A stretch of DNA of 50,105 bases, from assembly GCF_002954665.1 (NCBI RefSeq), contig NZ_MSCM01000001.1:1068376-1118480 (forward strand), read 5' to 3'. The stretch is from Polaribacter glomeratus (GTDB lineage: Bacteria > Bacteroidota > Bacteroidia > Flavobacteriales > Flavobacteriaceae). The position numbers and the translations under genes are program-made. This document shows, piece by piece, positions 8,727 to 17,352 of the stretch. Under the pieces are notes generated by a model. It did not search any database. It saw nothing but the letters and a program-made list of their open reading frames with translations, and was not told the origin of the DNA. Within the stretch, counting starts at the first letter, position 1, and each line of letters opens with the position of its first letter.

Positions 8727-8801
8727 TTATGCAAATAAATAATTTGTGAGTAAAAGAGCGATTACTAAGATAATAATTTTAATGATTGTTTTCTTTTTCA
8801 T
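8727..8801 (-). CDS. Small 24-residue single-helix membrane protein
   Basis: An ATG at 8801-8799 overlaps the DedA stop as ATGA, the classic arrangement for coupled translation. The frame runs 24 codons to TAA at 8727. The peptide begins MKKKTIIKIIILVIALLLT and ends NYLFA: a Lys-rich N-terminus followed by one hydrophobic helix. It could be a one-pass small membrane protein or a leader without a mature part. The MscS gene begins 15 bases later, so it is embedded in the operon. It is too short for homology-free certainty; the support is the start overlap, the spacing and the amino-acid pattern. Confidence 0.5.
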   Translation of the reverse strand: MKKKTIIKIIILVIALLLTNYLFA

Positions 8802-9334
8802 TCTTTTCGCTTAACCATTTTAAAAATTAAAAACCCTACAGTTATAGCAATTAAGCTGCCAATGAAATAGTATTCTATTTTTTCGATATGTTTTAAGTTG
8901 TTTATAATTAATTCACCAAAAACATAGCCAAGGCCAACAATTACAAAACACCAGATAATAGTACTTAAAATACTGTATTTTAAAAACTTACTAATCGATA
9001 TTTCTTGTGATCCAAGAACAATTGGGGTAATTATTCGCATTCCATATAAGAATCTATAAGAGAGTAACATCTTTGTTCTATTCTTTAATAATTTTTGCTG
9101 TACAACTTCATATTTAGCGGCATATTTACTGTTAGTTAGCCATTTTTTAGCTTTGTATTTGCCAACATTAAAATAAATAATATCCGATAAAATGGTAGAA
9201 AAAATTGCAATTAAAATTACCATCCAAATATTTAATAAACCCTGATGTGCAGCTATTACTGCGGATAATAAAATTAATTCTCCTTCAAAGAAAATACCTA
9301 AAAAAAGTAAAATATAGGAAACTAAAAGATGCAT
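8798..9334 (-). CDS. DedA family (SNARE-associated) membrane protein
   Basis: A 178-residue polytopic protein with the DedA features FLGIFFEGELILLSAVIAA near the N-terminus, FSTILSDIIYFNVGKYKAKKWL, and the conserved MLLSYRFLYGMRIITPIVLGS (basic residue and G-x-R-x-x-P type motif). DedA proteins are linked to flipping of polyprenyl phosphate or phosphatidylethanolamine and to membrane-potential maintenance. The start ATG at 9334 touches the stop of the NADH dehydrogenase gene with no spacer, and its own stop overlaps the next small ORF. The lipid substrate is not evident. Confidence 0.87.
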   Translation of the reverse strand: MHLLVSYILLFLGIFFEGELILLSAVIAAHQGLLNIWMVILIAIFSTILSDIIYFNVGKYKAKKWLTNSKYAAKYEVVQQKLLKNRTKMLLSYRFLYGMRIITPIVLGSQEISISKFLKYSILSTIIWCFVIVGLGYVFGELIINNLKHIEKIEYYFIGSLIAITVGFLIFKMVKRKE

Positions 9335-10600
9335 TTATTTTCTTTTGTATGGTCTTATAATTAACCCTAAAGGTCTATCATAAGTAAAATAATTGTTCAT
9401 CCAATCTAAAAAAGCAACCGCTTTATTTCTAAAACCTACCAATGACATAATGTGAATAAACATCCAAACTAACCAAGCAAAAGTTCCATGAAATTTCCAA
9501 TTTGGTAAATCTACAACAGCCTTTCCTCTTCCTATTGTTGCCATAGTTCCTTTGTCTTTATACACAAAAGGTTTCAATGGTTTTTTATGTATTAAATTGA
9601 TAATATTTTTTGCTAAATGCTCACCATGTTGCTGCGCAACTGGCGCCAACATTGGTAATCCTTTCGGGTTTTCTTTTGAGGCATAACTAGCAACATCACC
9701 AATTGCAAAAATTGAGCTGGTATTTATAACTTGGTTGTATTCATTAATTACTATTCTATTTCCTAAAATAGCATCTTGTGGCAATCCATTAAGCGTACTT
9801 CCTTTAACACCTGCAGTCCAAATTACCGTGTCAGTTTTAAAAGAGCTTTCATCAGCTAATTTTAAATAAGTTCCATCATAACTTACAACTTTTGCGTTTA
9901 AATTTACATTAATTCCAAGTCCTTTAAGATATTCATAACTTTTAAGAGAAGCATTTTCAGACATAACTGATAATAGTTTTGGTGAAGCTTCATAAAGATT
10001 TATTTGCATCTTTGAAATATCTAAATCAGGAAAATCTTTAGGAATTACATGGCTTTTCATTTCTGCTAATGCTCCTGCAAGTTCAATTCCAGCTGGTCCT
10101 CCACCTACAATTGCAATATTTAATATTTCTTCAAGAGACTGGTTATTTTGATTGATTAGTGCCTTTTCTAAATTTTGAAAAATAAAACTTCTAAGATTTA
10201 AAGCATCCGGAATTGATTTTAAAGTTAGTAAATTATCTTTAACATCCTCAAAGTTAAAATAATTAGTTTCGCTACCTGTTGCAATAATTAAGTAATCAAA
10301 CTGAAATAATCCAATAGAAGTATCTATTTCATTCTTAACCGTATTTACAGCATTTACTTTAGCCATTCTAAAAGTTACATTTTTATAACCTCTAAAAATT
10401 CGTCTTATTGGGTATGCAATGCTGTCAGGTTCTAAACCACCTGTGGCAATTTGATACATTAAGGGTTGAAAATTATGATAATTATTTTGATCAATTAAAA
10501 GTATATCGGCATTTTGATTTTTTAGCGTCTTTGCAAGAGACAAGCCGCCAAAACCAGCGCCAATAATTATTATTTTTGGTGTATTAGTTTTCATCTTCAT
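9335..10600 (-). CDS. ndh: Type II NADH:quinone oxidoreductase (NDH-2)
   Basis: A 421-residue flavoprotein. The FAD-binding motif is IIIGAGFGGLSLAK at about residues 11-24; the NADH-binding motif is IAIVGGGPAGIELAGALAE in the centre; AIGDVAS is the second FAD motif; and MLAPVAQQHGEHLAKNI is the quinone-site region with the AQQ motif. The C-terminus (FAWLVWMFIHIMSLVGFRNK) provides the amphipathic/hydrophobic membrane attachment of NDH-2. It oxidises NADH without pumping protons. It overlaps the upstream channel-like gene by 17 bases and abuts dedA, so the three are cotranscribed. Confidence 0.92.
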   Translation of the reverse strand: MKMKTNTPKIIIIGAGFGGLSLAKTLKNQNADILLIDQNNYHNFQPLMYQIATGGLEPDSIAYPIRRIFRGYKNVTFRMAKVNAVNTVKNEIDTSIGLFQFDYLIIATGSETNYFNFEDVKDNLLTLKSIPDALNLRSFIFQNLEKALINQNNQSLEEILNIAIVGGGPAGIELAGALAEMKSHVIPKDFPDLDISKMQINLYEASPKLLSVMSENASLKSYEYLKGLGINVNLNAKVVSYDGTYLKLADESSFKTDTVIWTAGVKGSTLNGLPQDAILGNRIVINEYNQVINTSSIFAIGDVASYASKENPKGLPMLAPVAQQHGEHLAKNIINLIHKKPLKPFVYKDKGTMATIGRGKAVVDLPNWKFHGTFAWLVWMFIHIMSLVGFRNKAVAFLDWMNNYFTYDRPLGLIIRPYKRK

Positions 10601-10961
10601 TTATGTGTAAAATGTGTAATAATCTGTGGGCAATCGGCGCAAAAATAACGGCTACAGTGCTTAAAAAAGCAATACCGCTAAATAAAGCATAAAATGAAGC
10701 AAATAGTTTAGCACTATCTGTGGGCATTTCATTTACAGGTCCCATTCCTGTTAAAATTAAAGAGGCATTGTAAAAAGAATCAATCCATGAAATATGTGCA
10801 AAGTAATAATACCCAACTGTGCCTATTGCTAAAGAAAATGCAATTAAAAAACTAGAAAAAAGAAAGTATTTTGTTAGCCTTATAATAAACTTATTAAAAG
10901 GTAAAACTTGATGTGTTTTATGCTCAAAAAGGTGTTTCATTATTTTCGCTTTTTTTACCAT
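10584..10961 (-). CDS. Two-helix ion-channel-like (Ion_trans_2) protein with altered filter
   Basis: A 125-residue membrane protein laid out as TM1 (FSSFLIAFSLAIGTVGYYYF), pore-loop region (ISWIDSFYNASLILTGMGPVNEMPTDSAKLF) and TM2 (ASFYALFSGIAFLSTVAVIF). This TM-P-TM order and the residues around the loop resemble the Ion_trans_2 potassium-channel pore, but TGMGP stands where TVGYG would be. ATG at 10940 (MKHLFEHK) is an alternative start 7 codons in. Its 3' end overlaps ndh by 17 bases. It may be a divergent cation channel or a structural relative without selectivity; the fold call is pattern recognition only. Confidence 0.6.
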   Translation of the reverse strand: MVKKAKIMKHLFEHKTHQVLPFNKFIIRLTKYFLFSSFLIAFSLAIGTVGYYYFAHISWIDSFYNASLILTGMGPVNEMPTDSAKLFASFYALFSGIAFLSTVAVIFAPIAHRLLHILHINEDEN

Positions 10962-11203
10962 TTTTATTTAGGCTCTAAAAATGAATTGATGATTTGGATT
11001 TTACTTTAACGGCAAGAAATGCACTTAAATTAAATTCTCTCTGTGCAGTTCGATTCTCTAATTAATTAATACTAATATGACTCTAATAATTTCTAATATT
11101 AAAATATTTTGTTTTATGAACAACTGTTCTTAATTTTTACGTTTGATAAAAGGGTATTATTTAATTATTGCACGTAAAAAAAATCTATTAAAAAAAACAG
11201 CTA

Positions 11204-12517
11204 CTACGTTAAAGTAACTCGAACTTTTTTCTTTTTTAAACGCGTATTATTTAGTTTTTCTACCAAACTATCCGCAAATTCTAACGGAATTGCAACAAAC
11301 GCACAATCAGGTTTTAATTCAATCGTTCCTAATTGCTCTTTGGTTAATCCGCCTTGTTTTATAAATAAACCAGCAATATCACCTTTAGAAATTTTATCTT
11401 TTCTACCACCAGAAATAAATAAGGTTTCCCAATATTGTGGTTCTAGTTTCGCTTTTTTAGAAATATTTTCTGCTTTTGTATTTTTAATAAAATCGGGCGA
11501 AGTTTCTTTTTCCCATTTTAAAATATAAGCCGTTCCTTTTTCATTTATTCTTGCCGTTCTTCCGTTTCTATGGATAAAATCTTCTTCGTGTTGCGGCAAT
11601 TCAAAATGAATAATATATTTAATTTCAACAATATCAATACCTCTAGAAGCTAAATCGGTCGCAATTAATAATTGACAAGTTCCGTTTCTAAATTTAATTA
11701 AAGCACGCTCTCTATCTTTTTGCTCCATTCCTCCAGAAAAACAAGCATGGCTAATTTTACTACGATCTAAAGAAGCACTTACTTTTTCGATACTGTCTTT
11801 TAAATTACAAAACACAATTCCTGGTTCATTACCAATATGGTGTATTAAATCCAACAAGGTTGTTAATTTATTTTTTTCAGGAGCTATTACTGTTTTAATA
11901 GCTAATTGCGATGTTCTTTTTTCTTTTAAATAATTGATGATTGTTGGTTTGTCTAATTTTACAAAATCAGGAACTTCAACACCTTGAGTAGCAGAAGTTA
12001 AGATGCGCTTATTTAAAGCAGGCAATTGATTAATAATTCCTCTCATTTCATATTCAAAACCTACTTCTAAAGACTTATCAAACTCATCTAAAACCAATGT
12101 CTTGATAAAGTTTTTAGAGAAACGTTCATTAGCAAAATGATCTGCTATTCTTCCTGGAGTTCCTATTAAAATTGCAGGAATATGTTTTAATTCAATTTTA
12201 TCTTTAGACATTGGTCTACCACCATAGACTGCATTTACTTTATAACCAGAACCCATTGTGCGGATAACTTGTTCAATTTGTATCGCTAATTCTCTGGATG
12301 GCACTAATATTAAAGCCTGAATTTCATTTGATTCTGGATCTAAAGAATCAATCAATGGCAAGCAAAAAGCAAGTGTTTTACCCGTTCCTGTTGGTGATAA
12401 TAAAATAGTATTTACAGTTGTTTCTATTACAGTAACAGCCTCTTCTTGCATCGGATTTAAAGCAGTAATATTTAATTTTGCTAATATATCCTCTTGGTTT
12501 TTAATGTTATTTGCCAT
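11204..12517 (-). CDS. DEAD-box RNA helicase with DbpA-type RNA-binding domain
   Basis: A 437-residue helicase. In order: Q-motif region, motif I SPTGTGKT, PSRELA, TPGR, motif II DEFD, motif III SAT, ATDLASRGIDI and HRNGRTAR. The last 65 residues (ISKGDIAGLFIKQGGLTKEQLGTI and following) match the DbpA RNA-binding domain, which in E. coli DbpA binds 23S rRNA hairpin 92 during 50S assembly. Motif II is DEFD rather than DEAD, a replacement of the third residue. Probably a ribosome-biogenesis helicase. It lies 102 bases upstream of nothing on its own strand other than the second helicase, which precedes it. Confidence 0.9.
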   Translation of the reverse strand: MANNIKNQEDILAKLNITALNPMQEEAVTVIETTVNTILLSPTGTGKTLAFCLPLIDSLDPESNEIQALILVPSRELAIQIEQVIRTMGSGYKVNAVYGGRPMSKDKIELKHIPAILIGTPGRIADHFANERFSKNFIKTLVLDEFDKSLEVGFEYEMRGIINQLPALNKRILTSATQGVEVPDFVKLDKPTIINYLKEKRTSQLAIKTVIAPEKNKLTTLLDLIHHIGNEPGIVFCNLKDSIEKVSASLDRSKISHACFSGGMEQKDRERALIKFRNGTCQLLIATDLASRGIDIVEIKYIIHFELPQHEEDFIHRNGRTARINEKGTAYILKWEKETSPDFIKNTKAENISKKAKLEPQYWETLFISGGRKDKISKGDIAGLFIKQGGLTKEQLGTIELKPDCAFVAIPLEFADSLVEKLNNTRLKKKKVRVTLT

Positions 12518-12619
12518 AATTATTTTGTTCTATTTTACGTAAATCAGTATATATTATCCATCATTCCAAACGTGGCTTAAACAGATATTGATAACTTTAT
12601 GATTGATTATTAAATTACG

Positions 12620-13960
12620 TTATTTCTTTTTTTTCTTTTTAGGTGCTTCTGGTTTTGTTTTTGTAGAAGCTACTTGAGCTAAGTAATTTGCTAATATTTT
12701 ATCAACTAATTCCTCTTTCGTTAAGTGATGAAATATTGTTTTTATTTGTGCTTTAAAATCTTGTGAAACATCATGATTCGGTTTCGTTTTAAATATTTTT
12801 TTAGCCCACAATAAACCATTATTTTCTTCAATACTTTGTGAGTCGGCTTTTTTAAATTGATGAAATTGAATGCCTAATACTTTTTCAAATTCAGGAATAT
12901 CTTGCACTTCATCATCTTGAATAATACTTAAAGAAAGTCCCTTTGCTCCCGCTCTTGCTGTACGACCACTTCTGTGCACATACGTATCATACGTATCTGG
13001 CAAATGATAATTTACCACATATTCTATTTCTTTTACATCAATTCCACGAGCTGCTAAATCTGTAGCTACTAAAATATTGATGTTGCCTTCTCTAAATTGC
13101 CCCATAATTCGATCGCGAATACCTTGGGTTAAACTACCGTGAATTGCCCCAGAAGAGAATTTATTAATAGCTAGATTTTTTGCTAGTTTATTAACAGCCG
13201 CTTTGGTTTTACAAAATATAATTCCGCGTTTACCATCTTTAGAACTTAAAAAATGAAGTAAAACCTCTAATTTCTCAATCGGTTTTACCACCACATATTG
13301 ATGATCAATTCCTTGATGACCAACAGTTCCCATATCCGCCTCAATATGAACTACCTGTTTAGCCATGTAATTTTGAACCAATTGTTTAATAGTTCCTGGC
13401 ATTGTAGCCGTAAACAACAACGTTCTTCTTGATTTCGGAATTTCTTTTATAATTGCATCAACTTCTTCTTTTAAAGCAGTAACCATTTCATCGGCTTCAT
13501 CTAAAACAAAATACTTAATTTCTTTTATATTGATGGCATCACGTTTTACCAAATCTACTAAACGACCCGGAGTTGCAATTACAATATGCGTAGTTGATTT
13601 TAAGCGTTCTATTTGAGGTTTGATAGGTATTCCGCCACAAATAGAAGCAATAGATATTTCTGGAATTTCGGTTGAATAAGAAACTAAATTATCATAAATC
13701 TGATGTCCTAATTCTCTCGTTGGCGCCAATATTAGTGTCTGAATTTGAGTGTTTTCTAAATCAACTAATTGTAGTAAAGGCAATCCAAAAGCAGCAGTTT
13801 TACCCGTTCCTGTTTTTGCTAAAACAACCAAATCTTCTTTTTGGTTTAATACAACAGGAATGGTTTTTGTTTGAATATCTGTAGGAACAGAAATTTTTAA
13901 TTTAGCTAAACTATCTTGCAATTGTTTGTGAATACCTAACTCTGAAAACGATTTTGACAT
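12620..13960 (-). CDS. DEAD-box RNA helicase (RhlE/CshA-like)
   Basis: A 446-residue helicase with all motifs: FSELGIHKQLQDSLAKL Q-motif area, AKTGTGKT, PTREL, TPGR, DEADE, TATMPG, ATDLAARGIDV and HRSGRTARAG. The C-terminal tail ends in a lysine run (APKKKKKK), a common non-specific RNA-binding tail. A TTG at 13978 would add six residues, but ATG 13960 (MSKSFSELG) gives the standard N-terminus. A second DEAD-box gene follows 102 bases downstream, so they may be cotranscribed. Possible cold-adaptation or RNA-turnover role by family; not specific from sequence. Confidence 0.92.
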   Translation of the reverse strand: MSKSFSELGIHKQLQDSLAKLKISVPTDIQTKTIPVVLNQKEDLVVLAKTGTGKTAAFGLPLLQLVDLENTQIQTLILAPTRELGHQIYDNLVSYSTEIPEISIASICGGIPIKPQIERLKSTTHIVIATPGRLVDLVKRDAINIKEIKYFVLDEADEMVTALKEEVDAIIKEIPKSRRTLLFTATMPGTIKQLVQNYMAKQVVHIEADMGTVGHQGIDHQYVVVKPIEKLEVLLHFLSSKDGKRGIIFCKTKAAVNKLAKNLAINKFSSGAIHGSLTQGIRDRIMGQFREGNINILVATDLAARGIDVKEIEYVVNYHLPDTYDTYVHRSGRTARAGAKGLSLSIIQDDEVQDIPEFEKVLGIQFHQFKKADSQSIEENNGLLWAKKIFKTKPNHDVSQDFKAQIKTIFHHLTKEELVDKILANYLAQVASTKTKPEAPKKKKKK

Positions 13961-14098
13961 CAAATAAATTTTTGGCAAAGGTACTAATAAGGTTCTTGGT
14001 AAATGAACAAATGATTCTTGTACATTTAAAATAAAAATATTTTAAAAAAAGCACCATTTTATATTGATTTTAACACCATTAAAGGCTTTTTGAATCCG

Positions 14099-14106
14099 TA
14101 TATTTG
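14099..14106 (+). promoter_or_regulatory. Possible -7 box (TATATTTG)
   Basis: TATATTTG fits TAnnTTTG and ends 25 bases before the TTG start of the Crp/Fnr gene. No good -33 partner is visible at 17-23 bases upstream. Low-weight motif evidence. Confidence 0.4.
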
Positions 14107-14131
14107 ATTGAATTATTTATAAGAAAAAGAT

Positions 14132-14701
14132 TTGGAACAGATAAAAGCTTATTTAGATCAAATAGCAACGATATCAAAATTTGATTGGGATTTTTTTGAC
14201 TCCAAATTGCAACGTAGAATAATTCCGAAAAAAGATATTTTTTTAAAAATAAATGAAATTGAAAATCATATTTCTTTCATTGAGTCTGGTGTTGTGCGTT
14301 TATTTATCCCAAACGAAGATCCAGACAAAGAAACAACCTTTGGCTTTAGTTTTAAAAATCAATTTATTAGTGCATATGATTCTTTTTTAACTCAGAAACC
14401 TTCTGCATATCAACTGCAAGCACTTACAGAAACCACCATTTTAAGTATAACTTATGCAGATTTGCAGGAGGTTTATAAAACGACGCAAATGGGTAATTTA
14501 ATTGGCCGATTAACTGCAGAACGTTTATTTTTAATTAAATCTAAAAGAGAACAAAACCTTTTAAACTTAACAGCCGAAGAGCGGTACTTAAGATTATTTA
14601 AAGAGCGACCAGAACTTTTACAAGTAATCCCTTTAAAGTACATTAGTTCTTATATTGGGGTAACTGCACAAGCTTTAAGTAGAATAAGAAAACGTATTTA
14701 A
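14132..14701 (+). CDS. Crp/Fnr family transcriptional regulator
   Basis: A 189-residue protein with an N-terminal cyclic-nucleotide-binding-like beta roll (about residues 20-115, including IIPKKDIFLKINEIENHISFIESGVVRLF) and a C-terminal Crp-type helix-turn-helix (LKYISSYIGVTAQALSRIRKRI). The start is TTG at 14132, preceded by AAGAAAAAGA; no in-frame ATG occurs before residue 120, so this non-ATG start is needed for a complete sensor domain. No cysteine cluster for an iron-sulfur centre is present. The desaturase gene follows 57 bases downstream, which suggests control of lipid desaturation; this is inference. Confidence 0.88.
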   Translation: MEQIKAYLDQIATISKFDWDFFDSKLQRRIIPKKDIFLKINEIENHISFIESGVVRLFIPNEDPDKETTFGFSFKNQFISAYDSFLTQKPSAYQLQALTETTILSITYADLQEVYKTTQMGNLIGRLTAERLFLIKSKREQNLLNLTAEERYLRLFKERPELLQVIPLKYISSYIGVTAQALSRIRKRI

Positions 14702-14758
14702 TTGATTTAGGTTCATTGTTTGCAAGCTAACATCAAATTATCTTTGCATAAAAAACGT

Positions 14759-15499
14759 ATGGTTATCATTATTTTTGTTTTAGCGCTATGGTATGGAGGC
14801 TTGTTTTTTCAATCTTTCTTTTTACATCGATATGCAGCACATCAAGTGTTTACAATGTCGAAAACCATGGAAAAAATTACTTTTATTCTCACTTGGATTT
14901 TTCAGGGTTCTAGTTATTTAAGTGCTTATGGTTACGGAATTATGCACAGAATGCATCATGCCTACACAGACACAGAACAAGATCCTCACTCTCCATCTCA
15001 CGACCCAAATATGTTTGCAATGATGTGGAAAACAAAAAATATTTATCAGGATATTAATACACAACGCATTGCAGTTGATGAACGTTTTACTAAAAATGTG
15101 CCACAATGGAAATCTTTTGATGCATTTGCTGGTTCAAAACTTTCTCGCATACTTTGGATTACCGGTTATGTTTTATTCTTTGCCTTTTTTGTAACTGCAT
15201 GGTGGCAATGGTTGTTATTACCAATAACTTTCTTAATGGCGCCAATTCATGGAGTTATCATTAACTGGTTTGCACATATTTATGGGTATGCAAATTTTAA
15301 AATGAAAAACACTAGTAAAAACTTACTTCCTTTTGATTTTTTAATGATGGGAGAAGGATATCACAACAATCATCATAAACATGCTAGCAGCGCAAATTTT
15401 GGAGTAAAATGGCACGAAGTTGATGTTACTTATTTAATTATAAGAGTGTTAAATGCTTTTGGGTTTATTCAGTTAAAGCCAATTAAGGTTAAAAAATAA
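14759..15499 (+). CDS. Membrane fatty-acid (acyl-CoA/phospholipid) desaturase
   Basis: A 246-residue di-iron integral membrane desaturase. The three histidine boxes are present: HRYAAH (HX4H), HRMHHAYTD (HX2HH type) and HNNHHKHA. Hydrophobic helices flank them (IIIFVLALWYGGLFFQSFFL, TAWWQWLLLPITFLMAPI). A TTG at 14720 would add 13 residues; ATG 14759 puts the first helix at the N-terminus as in short delta-9-type bacterial enzymes. It likely introduces a double bond to keep membranes fluid, in keeping with a cold-water organism. It lies downstream of a Crp/Fnr gene and ends at a strong terminator. Confidence 0.88.
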   Translation: MVIIIFVLALWYGGLFFQSFFLHRYAAHQVFTMSKTMEKITFILTWIFQGSSYLSAYGYGIMHRMHHAYTDTEQDPHSPSHDPNMFAMMWKTKNIYQDINTQRIAVDERFTKNVPQWKSFDAFAGSKLSRILWITGYVLFFAFFVTAWWQWLLLPITFLMAPIHGVIINWFAHIYGYANFKMKNTSKNLLPFDFLMMGEGYHNNHHKHASSANFGVKWHEVDVTYLIIRVLNAFGFIQLKPIKVKK

Positions 15500-15520
15500 T
15501 TATTAAGATTTCATATTAAA

Positions 15521-15565
15521 AAAAAGCTGATAAGATTCTTTAATTTCTTATCAGCTTTTTTTATG
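15521..15565. terminator. Bidirectional terminator between desaturase and GH16 genes
   Basis: Arms 15521-15535 (AAAAAGCTGATAAGA) and 15546-15560 (TCTTATCAGCTTTTT) are perfect 15-bp complements around a 10-base loop, with A tracts on the left and T tracts on the right. Suitable for ending both the plus-strand desaturase transcript and the minus-strand GH16 transcript. Confidence 0.92.
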
Positions 15566-15681
15566 CTCATTTGTTTTTAAGAGAAGGTTTACCCTAGTAA
15601 GCTCTATAAATTATTTTTTTATTTGTCTTGCTTGTGTCTTTTGTTTTTTACTATAATAATAATAATAACGAAAGATGATTT

Positions 15682-17202
15682 TTATTTACTAATTACAATT
15701 TTCTTTGAAACTATTCTTTCATTTGCATAAATTTTCAACAAATACAAACCAGCCTTTAAATTCTTTACATTTAATTGTTTTGTAGCGGTATTTTTATCGA
15801 TAACTATCTGTCCTAAAGTATTGTATAGCATAACTTTCTCGATGATTTCGTTTGTTCTAATCGTAACAAAGTCTGAAGAAGGATTCGGGTAAACAGCAAA
15901 CTTATCAGCAAATACATCTGCAATGCTTAAAGGATTATTTTGATATATTTTTACATAATCTATAACCATACTACTTTCTGTAAAATTAGCATCTGGTGTG
16001 CCAGAAAAACCTCCCATTGCAATGTTTAATAATAGAAACTGCTCTTTATCAAAAGGCCAGGTATTGTCATTTTTTATAGATACTTTATAGGTGTAATAAC
16101 CAACACCATCGATCATAAATGTAATTTGATTTGGAGACCAATTCATAGAATATACATGAAAATTTTCTGCCACATTTGCAAGGGCAATTGTAGACGTATT
16201 CATTGTATTACCAGAACTAGAAGGTGTGTGCAAAGCGCTCGAAACTTCATTTGTTGCATGTAAACCGTGCTCCATAATATCAATTTCGCCACATGCTGGC
16301 CAATTTGTAGTTCCAAAACCTTCTTGAAACCAATAAGCTCCTTGTTCGTTTACGTTTTTACCTAAAGTCCAAATTGCAGGCCAAGTTCCGTCTCCAAAAG
16401 GAAGTTTTGCACGCACATCTACTCTACCGTGTGTAAATGCGTATTTAGAATTTAATCTTGCAGATGTATAATTTAAAGCAACTCCATTTTGAGTAAAATT
16501 TTCTTTTTTAGCAACAATATTTAAATATCCGTTAGAAACATTTGCATTTTCTGTACGATCTGTATAATGTTGCAATTCGCCGTTATACCATCTACCTCCA
16601 TTTGGACCTATTGTTTGAGGAAACCATTTATTGCTATCAACAGCTCCATTTCCATCAAACTCATCAGACCAAACCAAATCTGTATACAGAACATCTAACG
16701 CATTTGGGTCTGTTGGTGCTGTGCCATCTGTTATGTCATCTATTAAATAAGTTCCAGGAGTTGTAGAAGCATCATCAATAATTAAAAACAGTCTAGTATA
16801 AATACCTGTTGCGTTTACATTTGTACCATCCGCACTATTTTTAGCATTAGAAAAATCGAAGCTAATTGTTTTCCAATTAGAAGGCGAAGGAACTGTAAAT
16901 GTTTCTTTTACTTGAACATTTGTATTCGTAGCACTTTCTAATTTTAAAAGTATATTATGAGGATTTGGGTCAAAAGAATAAAATGCTAAGGTTATTTTTT
17001 GTTGTATATCTAAATTAACAGCAACATCAATATAAAAACCTTGACTAGCATTTGAACCATTGTTAAAAAATTGACCAACGTTATTACTAGCATCTTTTGG
17101 ATCGTTTCTTGTTGAAAAACCACTACCATCAAAAGTTATAAAGGTATCTACAGAATCTGTAAAATCAAGTGGCATTTGTTGACTATAGAATTGTACAGAC
17201 AT
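15682..17202 (-). CDS. Secreted GH16 endo-beta-glucanase (laminarinase-like) with T9SS signal
   Basis: At least 506 residues in three parts. First, a beta-rich N-terminal module (about 10-160) resembling a carbohydrate-binding domain. Second, a GH16 catalytic domain (about 170-425) with LVWSDEFDGNG and the catalytic GEIDIMEHG near residues 304-312 (nucleophile Glu, Asp, acid/base Glu). Third, a C-terminal Por/T9SS sorting domain from FAVYPNPSSDF to VVISK-like KKIVISK. GH16 members of this form cut laminarin-type beta-1,3-glucans. The first ATG (17202) gives MSVQFYSQQMP and only half a signal peptide; the frame stays open upstream to 17250 and completes a good signal peptide, but without an ATG (see findings). 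Confidence 0.92.
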   Translation of the reverse strand: MSVQFYSQQMPLDFTDSVDTFITFDGSGFSTRNDPKDASNNVGQFFNNGSNASQGFYIDVAVNLDIQQKITLAFYSFDPNPHNILLKLESATNTNVQVKETFTVPSPSNWKTISFDFSNAKNSADGTNVNATGIYTRLFLIIDDASTTPGTYLIDDITDGTAPTDPNALDVLYTDLVWSDEFDGNGAVDSNKWFPQTIGPNGGRWYNGELQHYTDRTENANVSNGYLNIVAKKENFTQNGVALNYTSARLNSKYAFTHGRVDVRAKLPFGDGTWPAIWTLGKNVNEQGAYWFQEGFGTTNWPACGEIDIMEHGLHATNEVSSALHTPSSSGNTMNTSTIALANVAENFHVYSMNWSPNQITFMIDGVGYYTYKVSIKNDNTWPFDKEQFLLLNIAMGGFSGTPDANFTESSMVIDYVKIYQNNPLSIADVFADKFAVYPNPSSDFVTIRTNEIIEKVMLYNTLGQIVIDKNTATKQLNVKNLKAGLYLLKIYANERIVSKKIVISK

Positions 17203-17250
17203 AAAAAAACAGGTAATTGCTAATTTGTAATTAATTTTTATAAAATAAAT
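17203..17250 (-). other. Upstream in-frame signal-peptide codons of GH16 lacking an ATG
   Basis: Directly upstream of ATG 17202, in the same frame and with no stop until 17251-17253, codons read IYFIKINYKLAITCFF. From the ATA at 17241-17239 the product would begin (I/M)KINYKLAITCFFMSVQF, then YSQQ: a textbook basic, hydrophobic, small-residue signal peptide. ATA or ATT would have to serve as start, or an ATG has mutated to ATA. CAAAACTA at 17261-17268 (TAGTTTTG on the minus strand) fits a -7 box placed appropriately for such a start. Confidence 0.6.
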
Positions 17251-17352
17251 TTAATTTTATCAAAACTAGCGATTAATAAAATAGTTTAAAAATTAAAAAC
17301 CCATACAAGAACCATACAAATAGTAGAATCAAGGTTATTTAAAAATTTAAAA

